A stretch of 64,000 bases of DNA from Miscanthus floridulus (Eukaryota > Streptophyta > Magnoliopsida > Poales > Poaceae). Shown here one piece after another: positions 38,531-50,409 of this stretch. Where the stretch lies: positions 14,722,789 to 14,786,788 of the forward strand of contig NC_089593.1 of NCBI RefSeq assembly GCF_019320115.1, written 5' to 3'. The position numbers and the translations under genes are program-made. Position 1 is the first letter of the stretch; each line of letters begins with the position of its first letter. Under the pieces are notes generated by a model. That model made no database searches, had not been told where the DNA came from, and saw only the letters and a program-made list of their open reading frames with translations.

Positions 38531-41500
38531 GTGGCCACTCCCCGATACCTCGACTGGTCTCGAGAGGCAATCACCTTTGATCAGGATGACCACCCCGACC
38601 ATGTCCCGAATCCCGGGCAGTACCCACTTGTTGTCAACCCAATCATCGGCAACACCCGACTCACCAAGGTATTGATGGATGGAGGCAGCGGCCTCAACAT
38701 CCTCTATGCCAATACCCTAGAGCTCCTAGAGCTCGACCGATCGTGGCTCCGGGGCGACACCGCGCCTTTCCATGGCATCATGCCGGGGAAACGCACGCGA
38801 CCCCTTGGGCGCATCGACCTTCCCGTTTGCTTCAGCACCCCCTCCAACTACCACAAGGAGGTCCTTACCTTCGAGGTGGTTGGATTCAGGGGAACCTACC
38901 ACGCCATCCTAGGGCAGCCGTGCTACGTCAAGTTCATGGCGGTCCCCAACTACACCTACCTCAAGCTCAAGATGCCGGGTCCCAATGGCATCATCACGAT
39001 TGAGTCCACGTACGAACATGCATACGACTGCGACGTCGAGTGCATCGAGTATGCCAAGGCTCTCGTGGAGGCCGAGACCCTCATCATCGACCTCGACCGA
39101 CTCGGCAGCCAGCTGCCCGAGCCCAAGCATCGAGCCGGGACTTTCGAGCCCACGGAAGCCATCAAACTCGTCCCAGTCGACCTGGCCTACCCCGACGACC
39201 GGGCACTGAGGATCAGCGCCACTCTTGACATCAAATAGGAAGCCGTGCTCGTTGACTTTCTCTGTGCGAATGCCGACATGTTCACATGGAGTCCCTCGGA
39301 CATGCCGGGCATACCGAGGGAGGTCGCCAAGCACGCCTTGGACATCTGGGCTGGCTCTAGACCGGTGAAGCAGCGCCTGCACTGATTCGACGAGGAAAAG
39401 CACAGGACCATCGGTGAAGAGGTGCGGAAACTTATGGCGGCCGGATTCATCAAGGAGGTATCCCATCTAGAGTGGTTAGCTAACCCTGTGTTAGTCAAGA
39501 AGAAAAATGGGAAGTGGAGGATGTGTGTAGACTACACCGGTTTGAATAAAGCCTGTCCAAAAGTCCCCTTCCCATTACCTCGAATCGATCAAATCGTTGA
39601 CTCCACTGCGGGATGCGAGATCCTGTCTTTCCTTGATGCGTATTCTGGTTACCATCAAATCAAGATGAAAGAGTCCAACCAGCTCGCGACTTCTTTTATC
39701 ACTCCGTTCGGCATATACTGCTATGTGACTATGCCTTTTGGCCTCAGAAACGCAGGGGCCACATACCAGCGGTGCATGACCCAGGTCTTTGGTGAGCACA
39801 TCGGGCGAACTGTCGAGGCCTGTGTGGATGACATTGTGATCAAGTCTAGAAGGGTCGGGGATCTCGTCGATGACCTAGAGATAGCCTTCAAATGCCTTAG
39901 AGAGAAGGGCATCAAGCTCAACTCCGAGAAGTGTGTGTTCGGGGTCCCCCGAGGCATGCTCTTGGGATTCATAGTCTCGAAACGCGGCATCAAGGCCAAC
40001 CCAGAGAAGGTCTCGGCCGCAACCAGCATGGAACCAATCCAAGACCTCAAGGGAGTGCAGAGGGTCATGGGATGCCTTGCGGCCCTGAGCCGCTTCATCT
40101 CACACCTTGGCGAAAAAGGCTTGCCTCTGTACCGCCTCTTAAGAAAATCTAAACGCTTTTCTTGAACCCCTGAGGCCGAAGAAGCCCTCGCTAAGCTCAA
40201 GGCATTGCTCACCAATCCTCTCATTCTGGTACCGCCAGCCAGGGACGAGGCCCTCTTACTCTACGTCGCCGCAACGACCCAAGTGGTCAGCGTGGCCGTG
40301 GTAGTGGAGAGGTAGGATGAGGGGCATGCTCTACCCATCCAACGACCTATTTACTTCATCAACGAAGTGCTCTCCAAGACCAAAACGCGCTACCCCCACA
40401 TCCAAATGCTGGTCTACGTTGTAGTCCTGGCCCGACGCAAGCTGCGTCACTACTTCGAGTCCCACCCAGTAACCATGGTGTTGTCTTTCCCCTTGGGAGA
40501 GATAATCCATAACCGGGAGGCCTCGGGTAGGATAGCCAAGTGGGTCGTCGAGCTTATGGGGGAAGCCTTGACTTTTGCGCCTCGGAAAGCGATTAAGTCT
40601 TAGGTCTTGGCCGATTTTGTGGCTAAGTGGACCGACACCCAACTGCCACCTGCTCAAATTCAGACAGAAAGCTAGACCATGTACTTCGACGGGTCCCTGA
40701 TGAAGACTGGAGCAGGCGCGGGTCTGCTCTTCATCTCGCCCCTCAGGATACACATGCGCTACATGGTTTGGCTCCACTTTGCCGCCTCCAACAATGCAGT
40801 CGAGTACAAAACCCTCGTCAACGGCTTGCAAATCGCCATCAAACTTGGAGTACGACTTCTCAACATCCGGGGCGACTCACAGCTCGTCGTCGATCAAGTC
40901 ATGAAGGAGTCAAACTACCACGACCCCAAAATGGAGGTGTACTGCAAGTTGGTACGTCGCTTAGAAGACAAGTTCGACGGTCTCGAACTCAACCACATCG
41001 TGTAGAAATACAACGAGGCCGCGGACGAACTAGCAAAGATGGCGTCGGCACGGGCCCCGGTCCCCCCAAACATCTTTGCTAGAGACCTCCACAAGCCTTC
41101 CATCGACCGCGCCTCAGCAGTGGAAGAAGGCCCACCGGCCGAACCCACCGTAGGGCTCGACGCCCCCTCTGCCACTGAGACTCCTTCGGCCGAGCCTGAG
41201 GTCATGGAAGTCGACACGGAGCCTCCCCAGACCGACCAAGACATGGACTGGCGAATCCCGTTCCTTGATTGGCTCGCTCGGGGAGAGCTTCCTAGTGACA
41301 GGACCAAAGCCCGATGGCTTGCGCGACAAGCCAAAACGTACGTCCTCTGCAACGGCGAATTGTATAGGCGAAGTCCGTCTGGTATCCTCCAACGATGAAT
41401 CACCACCGAGGTAGGCCAGGCCCTACTTTGGGACTTGCACACGGGGGCCTGCGGGCACCATGCGACACCTCGGACGCTCGTCAGAAACGCCTTCCGCCAA

Positions 41501-42484
41501 GGGTTCTACTGGCCGACGGTGGTTGCTGACGCCACCAAGTTAGTACACTCTTGCGAAGGATGCTAGTACTATGCGCGGCAGACGCACCTCCCATCCTAGG
41601 CCCTCCAAACCATCCCCATTACATGGCCATTTGCCGTGTTGGGGCTCGACATGGTCGGGCCTCTGCAGAAGGCCCCTGGGGGCTACACCCATCTACTGGT
41701 AGCAATCGATAAGTTCTCCAAATGGATCGAGGCTCGTTCGACCAATCAAATCAAATCCGAGCAAGCGGTGCTATTCTTCACTGACATCATCCACAGGTTT
41801 GGGGTTCCAAACACCATCATCACCGACAATGGGACATAGTTCACTAGCCAAAAATTCCTGACATTCTGCGACAACCACCACATCCATGTGGCCTGGTCGG
41901 CCATAGGACACCCAAGGACAAATGGCCAAGTAGAACGTGCTAACGGCATGATCCTACAAGGCCTCAAGCCAAGAATTTACAACCGGTTGAAGAAGTTCGG
42001 CAAGAAATGGCTTGTTGAACTCCTGTCGGTCATCTAGAGCCTGAGGAACACTCCAAGCCGAGCCACGAGGTTCACACCTTTCTTCCTGGTCTATGGAGCC
42101 GAGGCTGTCCTCCCCACTGACTTGGAATATGGTTCCCCGAGGCTACAGGCCTACAACGAGCAAAGCAACCGCACCACCCGCGAAGACGCCCTCGACCAAC
42201 TGGAGGAAGCCTGAGATGTGGTGCTACTACATTCGGCCAAGTACCAGCAAGTCCTACGGTGCTATCAGGCCCGACGCATTCGAAGCCGAGACCTAAAGGT
42301 AGGTGACCTAGTGTTGAGGCTAAGGCAGAGCAACAAGGGCAGCCACAAACTGACCCCGCCATGGGAAGGACCATACATCGTCACCCAAGTGCTGAAGCCT
42401 GGGACCTACAAGCTAGCCAACGAGAAGGGCGAAATTCTCAATAACGCTTGGAACATAGAATAGCTACGTCGCTTTTACCCTTAA
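38531..42484 (+). pseudogene. gypsy pol in one frame with fourteen internal stops and no frameshift
   Basis: A single frame of 3.95 kb ends at the natural TAA 42482-42484. Protease: VLMDGGSGLNILYANTL (38673-38725). RT: LVKKKNGKWRMCVDYTGLNK, FLDAYSGYHQIKM, MPFGLRNAGATYQRCM and the active site ACVDDIVIKS (family usually has Tyr before VDD, here Cys). First RNase H 40180-40600. Second RNase H: MYFDGSL, NNAVEYKTL, RGDSQLVV, YNEAADELA. Integrase: HTGACGHHATPRTL, then LDMVGPL, IITDNGT and GHPRTNGQVERAN (D, D, E present). Internal TAG at 39236, 40313, 40601, 40673, 41003, 41564, 41597, 41837, 42035, 42461; TGA at 39383, 40163, 41396, 42212; no TAA. Confidence 0.88.
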
Positions 42485-43051
42485 ATTTTCAAGCATTGTA
42501 TACATTGTTTCTCGAAATACAATTAAGAAGCGTTCTTCAGTTGTTCTAATTCTTCGAGAAACCCCGTGAGCCCATCAAAGGCCTCGGCATTACGATAACG
42601 TCACAAGGGAGACACGGCTCTGCTTCTGCAGAACCGAGCCTCCCTTGGGGGCTAGATGGGGGATTCCCCCCTAAGTCCCACGCACCATGTTTTAGTCATT
42701 TTTCAAAAAAATTCCTACGCCAAAACTCTCTAGCACGCTCTAACGAATCGGTTGTGAAAAACCCAAGGACCGAAAGTCTGTCTCAGGGCTAGAAGGCCGG
42801 TAGAGTTGCGAGATGGCCTACGCCTCCGGGCTACGGCACTCCCTCACCACCTTTTCGCCCAAGGGGCGGCTTAGGTTCCAAGGGGGCTTTTTTTGCAAAA
42901 GACATCTGATCAGAGACAACAGAGGGCAGAGGCTCGAAAATACAAGAAAAACGATTAAGAAGCACGATTACTATAAAAAGGCCTCGACGGCCACTAGCGT
43001 TACGGCACAAAGTTAATCCCTATTCTATTTACATGGCCTCTTAGGCCCAGG
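42485..43051. other. Gypsy spacer after pol
   Basis: Non-coding stretch between pol and the antisense gene; includes a GGGGGCTAGATGGGGGATTCCCC-like palindromic purine/pyrimidine segment near 42647 and no domain. Confidence 0.4.
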
Positions 43052-46000
43052 TCAAGGCTCAGGGCCTCCAGCATCAGCGGACGATGGGGGAGGGACCACC
43101 TCCTCTTCAAATAGCTTGGCCAGCGCCGTGCCGGGACCTTCCGCCACCTCCATTAGCTTCGCGACCACCTCATCGGCCTCCTCGTCATCATCAGGCAGGA
43201 CGTAGCCATCGCTGATGGCTTGGAGGTCAACGCCGATGTAGTGCGAGGCGATGACGGCCAGCGCGCGCTTGACACCCGTGTGCAGCGCCCCTCGGAGCCA
43301 CTCACGCACTTGGCTGCTCAACGTAATCAGGCGGCTCCCGAGGGAGCTACCCGACTAGACCCCCTCGACTTCCAGAGCCTCGCAGGCGGTATGGGCGGCA
43401 CTCTTTAGCGCGTCGTGCTCCCCGATCTCGGTCTTGAGCACTGCCTGCACCGCGACGGAGGCCTCGGCTGCCCGGGTGACCTTCGCCTCCAACTCTACAC
43501 CAAAGGAAACAGAGTGGGGTTGAGCATAAAGGAAAACAAGCCAAATAGGGATGGAAGCCTATGGGACTCACCCTTGGCCTTCTGCTCCCAGCGTCGGGCC
43601 TCGACCCGAGAGGCCTCGGCTTTCTCTCCCCAGAGCTGGGCCTCAACCCAAGAAGCCTCGGCCTTCTCCTTCAGGTGCTGGGCCTCGACACGAGAAGCCT
43701 CGGCCGCCCTAGAAGCCTCTCTCCCTAGCTCTACATCACACCAAGGAGTTAGGGGGTGAACACAAGAAAAGCGAATAAAACGAGGAGAATAGGACTCACC
43801 CTCGGCCTTTCCCCTCCAGACCACAGCCTCGGTCCGGGAGGCCTCAGCCACTGTAAGGGCCTCATCCAAGGCGCCTTTTGTCAGCTGGTGCGCACTCTAC
43901 TCCGCCCCTAGCTGCCCAGCAAGGACCTTGCCCAAGGCCATCGCTTCTTTAGCTCGAGACCTGAAGGCATCTCGATCACCGACGACGTGGGTCAGCTCCT
44001 CCTCCAACTCCTTGACCCTGCCGCCAAAGGGGCGACCTGCTCCTGGGCCATGGCTGCCTCGACCTTCGCATCGGCACAATGAAGACGGAGGTCCTCCACC
44101 TCCGTGCTCCGCGCCGCCAGAAGCTTGTTGGCGCCGGCAAGCAAGCTCTTCTGCCATTGGAGTTGGTCCCAGACATCCCTCTCCTGTCAAAGAAAGACCA
44201 ACTTCCTGAGGGACCGGGTCTTGAGCTCCTAGGGAAGCAGAATAGGGGTCATTCACTACAAGAAAACTCAGAAAAAGACAACACCACATGAGAAAAGAAA
44301 TCATGAACCTGGGCGACTCCGGGCAGATCGTCGGCCACCACGGACAGTGCCGTCCGTAGTGACCTCTCCGCCAGCTGGCGGTATTGCTCGAAGGTGTCCC
44401 AGCGCCCGCCCTCGGCCGTGTCCTCGAGGGCGAACAGAGGCTCCCCCTCAGGGTCATTCCGGCTCTGTCACAGGACATGCGGGTGATCCCACCCGCGGGG
44501 CTCGGGTCGTACCCGCACGAGGGCTGAGCTTCCCTCACCCAGGGTTAGAACCGTCTGTTCCACAGCACCGGCCACCTCGATGTTGACCACTTCCTGCACC
44601 CTGGAAGTATCGTCGGAGGAGATCAGATGGACCTCCACCTCCCGGGCGCTCTCCCGCAATGACGGCGGGCCTTGAACCAAGGGTGCCACCGAGGCCTCCG
44701 CCGCCTTCATCTCCACTTCCTAGGCCGACGGCCTCGCCGCGATCATGTCAGCCTCGGTGGTCCTGGGGGCTCCAGCCTCCGCCATCATGGCCTCATTGGT
44801 CGTGGGGGCTTCGGCGCCCGCCGCTGCGGCCTCGGCGGTCCTGGGCGCCCGGCCTTCGTCACCTCGGCCTTGGAGACCCTGGGGGCCTCGACCTCGGTGG
44901 CCTCGGCAACTGAGGGTGCCTCAGCCCCATCTGACTCACGAGCCTCGCCCTCGTGGGGCGGAGGCGCTCCCTCCCCCGTCTGCGTCGGGGTCACCTCGGT
45001 AGCCCCTCCTTGGGTGGCTGGCTCCTTCGGATCGGCCCTCGCCGACACCACGCCACATTGTATGGCGGCTTGCGCCTCCACCACCCAGTGGGCGGTGGAG
45101 CTGGGGTTCACCTTGAGCGCCTTAAGGGGCGCCATGGTAGGCACCTCCATAGGTCACTTCCGGCTAAGGACAAAACACTTACAGGGTCAGCACGAGACCG
45201 AAGAACAAACAGAAAACGCTGCGGCTCTGCCAAAAATATGCTTACCTCGAGCGGGGCTGCAACCGCTTCGGCACGGCGACCCTCGTCTACAAAGGCGGTG
45301 GTGGCGGTAGAGGCACGGCCTCTGTATCCGCCGGCACCAGCCGGTCCTCGACGGACCCCGGCGCCCCCTCGGTCCCCTGCAGGGGTAGTTGTGTCGCCCT
45401 CGCCACCACCTGCTCCACCGCTGCCGTTGAGCCCACCGGGCTGATGGCACGCTTTCCCAGCGCCCGTGCCTCGGGCGTGTCGGCCTTGGCCCCGAGGCGG
45501 GTGATTGCCGACCTCGGGGCAGCTCCTCCTCCTCCCCCTGGGAGCATCGGGCTGCTTGCCGACGCCCCGAGCACCGTCTCCCCGATGTCAGGGAGATGGT
45601 CCAGGGGACCCCGCCCCATCTCGCCCTCATCATCTCCGTCCAAGGCGTCTGTCGATAGCGACGGCGGTGGGGACACCTCCAACGGGAGACCGTCCTTCCT
45701 TTGCTACCGATGGCGCTTCTCCAGTTCCTCGCGTGCAAGGATCTTCTTCGTGCGCTTCACCACCATGGCGTACTTCCACCTTTTCTGCGCCTCGACATGT
45801 GCCCGGTTGGCCGCCCGCTGCCTTGCATCCTCGGGAACGGGCGGCGGGGAGGTTCACACATCCCTCATCCCCTGCAGGAACGATGAACACGGATAAGGGA
45901 ACAAGAAATAATGAGAAGCGGGGAGGCCTCAGGGGCTACAGCGGCACGTGACTTACCAGCGAGAGGAACCCCCACGATGGGCGCATTGCGAAGGGGGTCA

Positions 46001-46874
46001 GGCCACCGCTCCTCAGCTTCGCCTCCACCATCTCCCTCACCCAACGAAGAATTTTCTCGTCGGAAAGGGCGGAGGTAGACATTCGGATGCCCTCGATCGG
46101 CTCATCCGGCCTCATCTCAAACAGGCACCGCCGCCGAGCCATCAGCGGCAGCACCCTCCGGTGGTGGAAGGCGGCCATGACCACAGCCGTAGTAAGGCCG
46201 CGGTCCCGTAGCCTCTCCAGCCCCTCCAGGAGCAGTTGCAGCTTGGGCTGATCCTCCCTTAGGATGCCATACTTCCACCTCTCTAGGTAGCTCCCCACGA
46301 TCCGCCTGGTGTAAAGGGGAAGTCCACCATCGTCATTGCGAAGATAGAACCAGCTCGTGTACCATCGACGATTGGCTAACATGAGCTGGGCTGGGATGTA
46401 GAGGTGCTGACGGTGCTGGCGCACTTGGAGAGTGCAGCCGCTGGCCCTCACCGCCTTCCTCGTGCCTGACGTACCCGTCGGCTTGGTGGTATGCCCCGCT
46501 CGGAAGAGGTGGAGCCATGGCTCCCAATGGGGAGCAATCCCTAGATACCCCTCGTAGACAGCGATGAAGATGGCCGCCTGCGTGATGGAATTAGGGTTGA
46601 AGTTGTGGAGCTCCACGCCATAGTAGTGCGGGAGCGCCCGCATGAAACGGTCTGCCAGAAGGCCGAGGCCGCGCTCGTGAAAAGACATGAAGCTCACGAC
46701 GTAACCGTCGTGAGGCCTCGGCTCTGGCTCGCCCGACGGAGCGATCCACTCCGGCCTGTTGGGGTCGGTAACCGAACGAAGAAGTCCGCCATCGACGAGC
46801 GACTGAAGCATCTCCACAGTGACGTCGGATGGACCCCAAGGGTCCGCCTCGATGACAACAATGTCGTTGGCCAT
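43052..46874 (-). pseudogene. Antisense spliced gene carried by the gypsy element (putative gypsy-type transposon family)
   Basis: Opposite strand to gag-pol. First exon starts ATG at 46874 and stays open for 306 codons to a GTAAGT donor at 45956; its product (RPEWIAPSGEPEPRPHDGYV, FMRALPHYYGVELHNFNPNS, RRWYTSWFYLRNDD) matches the Pfam family named putative gypsy type transposon (PF04195, from memory). The next exon starts at 45871 after TTCCTGCAG and has a basic stretch, but also TGA at 45854-45856 and TAG at 45704-45706. Downstream are Ala/Pro/Glu-rich parts and a coiled-coil region (REASRAAEASRVEAQ) in two near-identical exon-intron units at 43495-43870, ending DDDEEADEVVAKLM and a stop at 43052. 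Function unknown. Confidence 0.7.
43495..43870 (-). repeat. Repeated exon-intron units in the antisense gene
   Basis: On the minus strand, exon blocks coding for AEASRVEARRWEQKAK-type heptad repeats are each followed by GGTGAGTCC donors (near 43800 and 43570) and TTGGTGT...TAG acceptors (near 43732 and 43496). Whole exon-intron units were duplicated, not just coding repeats. Confidence 0.6.
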
Positions 46875-47329
46875 GAGTGCGATGGAGGGTTCGACTACGG
46901 CGGTGAGTCTCTCTCTCCCTCTCTCTCTCCGCCTCGCCTCTCTCCCTTCTTCCTCCCAGGGCTCTCTGCTCTAGCGATGGCTCAAAGGTGGCAAAGCTAA
47001 TGCAGGCAAGGTAAGGAGGGGAGGGGCGAGGATCGTTGCGTATTTATGCAGGATGAAGGCGAAATGGACAGGTGACGAAATCGGGGAAGTTTCCCTCAGA
47101 TCCGGCGTGGTTAATCCCGATCTGATTTTACTGCCCACGTGCCCACCTTTTCCTCGTTAATCGTGGCAATAGTTACGTCCCATCCGCTGACACCATGTCG
47201 CGTCCGACCGCTACAGCGGCAGGCGTCGTTTCGCCTCCCCGAGAAAAGCGCCTCAAAAGGCGGCCAGCCGTTGTCGAGCCGATGGGGGAGATATCCCCCA
47301 CCCTATTCCTTTCAATGAAGGAACTAGGC
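46875..47329. other. Upstream region of the antisense gene
   Basis: CT-rich leader on the plus strand (46900-46950), so GA-rich on the antisense transcript side, then GC-rich DNA with no domain. GCGTATTTATGCAGG near 47036, reversed, has a TATA-like TAAATACGC that could serve the antisense gene. Confidence 0.35.
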
Positions 47330-47339
47330 GCCGAGCCTA

Positions 47340-48900
47340 TTATGGTCTAGGGGTTCGAAGGCTAGGCCCCTAAGGGTTTCGACAGCCGCCCCAGGGCAAC
47401 AGAGTTAGGGACGACCGCAGGCGAGCCCACATGGAGCCGAGGCCCAAGCAAGCGAAATGCTTAGGACGCCCTAAGTCATGTCTGAGACCAGCAGGGAGGT
47501 CTCTGAATGGGATCCCACCGTAGGGAGGCACCGAACCACCGGGGTCCAGCGAACGGCCCTGGCGCCCACTAGAGAAACCCTCTGGTACTCTTGGAGTGCG
47601 TCTCTGGACCGCTAGCCGACCCCCAGCGAATGGGGCATGGGCCTCCACTCGGACTCACCCGATAACAGCTCACCGGAAGTGCCACCGCTCACACCCATCG
47701 AGGGTAGCTTGGCATATTCCACCCCTCCTTCTGAATGAAAAGGAAACACGAGAGTCGTACGAAAAGCTAGGGGAACCCCTGACGGCCCTCTTGCTCCGTG
47801 CAGAGGCTAAGGGGCTCTTCCTGCAACCTTGCCGAGACCCAGCGACCTAGGCTTGCATTCGAGGGGGCTCGGCAAAACAACCCCTCCTTCCGAGCGAAAA
47901 GGACGCGCGAGGGTCGTTCAAAAAGCCAGGGGAACTCCTGATAGCCCTCTCGCTCTGGGAGCTCTTCCTACAGATATGCCGAGACCCCGCGACCTAGGCT
48001 CGCACCCGAGGGGGGCTCAGCAAACAAACCCTCATGTGCGAGGGGCGTACAAAAAGTCAAGGGAACTCCTGATCGCCCTCTCGCTCCATGCAGAGGCTCG
48101 GGGGCTCTTCCTACAACTTTGCTGAGACCCAGCGACCCAGGCTCGCACACGAGTGGGCTCGGCAAACAACCCCTCCGTCCGAACAAAAAGGATGTGCGAG
48201 GGTCGAACAAAAACGTCAGGGGGACCCCTGACCGCCCTCTCGCTCCGTGCGGAGGCTTGGGGGCTCCTCCTGCACCCAAGACAAAGACAAGCGACCCAAT
48301 CCCGCACTTGAAGACTCGGAAAAACGTGATAAAGGGCATCGAGCCCGTTATGGTCTAGGGGTTCGAAGGCTGGGGCCCCTAAGGGTTTCGACAGCCGCCC
48401 TAGGGCAATAGAGTCAGGGACGACTATGGGCAAGCCCATATGGGGCCGAGGCCCAAGCGAGCGAAATGCTTGGGACACCCTAAGTCATGTCCGAGACTGA
48501 CAGGGAGGTCTCCGAATGGGATCCCACCGTAGGGAGGCACCGAGCCACCAGGGCCCAGCGAACGGCCTCGGCACCCACTAGAGAAACCCTCTGGTACTCT
48601 TGGAGTGCATCTCTAGACCGCTAGCCAACCCCTAGCGAACGAGGCACAGGCCTCCACTCGGACTTACCCGATAACAGCTCACCGGAAGTGTCACCGCTCG
48701 CGCCCACCGAGGGTAGCCTGGCATATTCCACCCCTCCTTTTGAGCAAAAAGGAAGCGCGAGGGTCGCACAAAAAGTCAAGGGAACTCCTAATCGCCCTCT
48801 CGCTCCGTGCAGAGGCTCGGGGGTTCTTCCTGCAATCTTGCCGAGGTCCTGCGACCTGAACTCGCACTAGTGGGCTCAACAAATACGATAACATCCCTCG
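47340..48900. repeat. Higher-order tandem repeats before the gypsy 3' LTR
   Basis: A ~500-bp block starting TATGGTCTAGGGGTTCGAAGGCT at 47340 recurs at about 48349, a period of 1008 bp. Between lie four units of 130-160 bp with the phrases GGGGAACTCCTGATCGCCCTC, GCTCCGTGCAGAGGCTCGG and TTGCCGAGACC (near 47771, 47930, 48060, 48220), and one more unit at about 48780. Such arrays between coding region and 3' LTR are known in the Tat lineage. Confidence 0.8.
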
Positions 48901-49084
48901 GTCAATGTGAGAAAAAGACCCTAGAGGAATGAATCCACTCCCCTAAGGCCTCGAGGGCTACACCCGGCGGGTGCGCTCGCACGCACCCACCAAGGCCTCG
49001 AAGTACGAAACACTATTCTACCAGGAGCTAACGTAAGTCAAGCCTCGTCAAAACCTCAAGAAGAGCGCTCATGCTCTCCCTGAG

Positions 49085-49097
49085 GCTCGGGGGCTAC
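49085..49097 (+). promoter_or_regulatory. gypsy polypurine tract
   Basis: GCTCGGGGGCTAC directly precedes the 3' LTR start at 49098, in the place of the plus-strand primer. Confidence 0.6.
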
Positions 49098-50409
49098 TGT
49101 CGGGTACCATGAAACGGGGTACCCCAAACGTTTACCGAAAGAATCACTCAAGCCCTACCTAAGACAAAGCCAAAAGGTAAACCATCGGTTGATCTCTGGC
49201 ATTTTCTGAGCCCATCGACTCTCCGCCTCGCACGAGGCCTTACACAGGAGGCCTTGACGGCCTGCTAAATCTCTGTCTCATGTGAGGCCTCGCATGGGAG
49301 GCCTCGACGAGGAACCAATTCTCCGTCTCACCCGAGGCCCCGCGCGTACAGCCTCGAACGAGACAGCGATTCTCCATATCGCTCGAGGCCAGCTCGACAA
49401 TAACCCGTCACTTCTGCCTCGACCGGGCTCCCTGACAGAGTGTCACATCCTATTAATGCGTCAACCACTCCCGCAATCTCAGCCGGATGATGGCTCGACA
49501 CCGTAGAGTGGCCGACGGGACAAGAAGTCGCATCAACGCCATACCGACCAGGACAGGGCGCGGCTGGGATTACTGGCCACTGTGTTCTGGTGCTGTGCCC
49601 ACGATCAGCGCCTACACTACACTATGCCACGTAACCCCTGCCCTAGAGACAACGCGGCATGGGGAGTCTAGTCTAGGTCACCATAGCCTCGAAATCAACG
49701 TACGAGACCAACTGTTCCCTCCAAGCCTCGACAATCTACATCAGGGTCTTGGCAACCTCAGGATTCATGTCTGCCGAGACCCCCACGATGGCCCGGCCTC
49801 AGCACCAACTGAGCCTCGGCTTCTCACGCAGTCAACACACAGTGACCACCACGCCGACCGCCACGCCCGCTTCGAGATAACACTGGAGCTCCCACGACGC
49901 ACAGGATCGGATGTGACCGGCGTGTCGCCCTAGTACTTCAAGGATGAGACCACTCCGTCGCCCATGCCGCCACAGTAACAGGCTATAGGGCTCGGACATG
50001 CCACCTCCGTCCGCACGATGCCATGTAGCTAGCAAATGTATCACCCTTGTCCCCCCTTCAACTATAAAAGGGAGAGACTCGAGCCGTTTCTAGGATCGGA
50101 CACTGACGATTAGACTTATGCCCACGCAACGAACTCACGCATAAATGCACAGACGAACGCTTGAGCTTCCCCGCTGCCTAAGATCAACATCTCAAGCAAT
50201 CCACGCCACTCCACGTAGAGACCTGGGACTAGCTCCCTCTCTCGCCCCGCTTGTAACCCCCTACTACGAGCATTTTGGTGCAAGGAATACAAGATCAATC
50301 TCTCAAACTGGACGTAGGGTACTCATTACCCGAACCAGTATAAACCTTGTGTCTCTTTGCATCACTATCCAGAATTGGGAACACGCAGTACAAATTTACT
50401 AGTTGGTTG

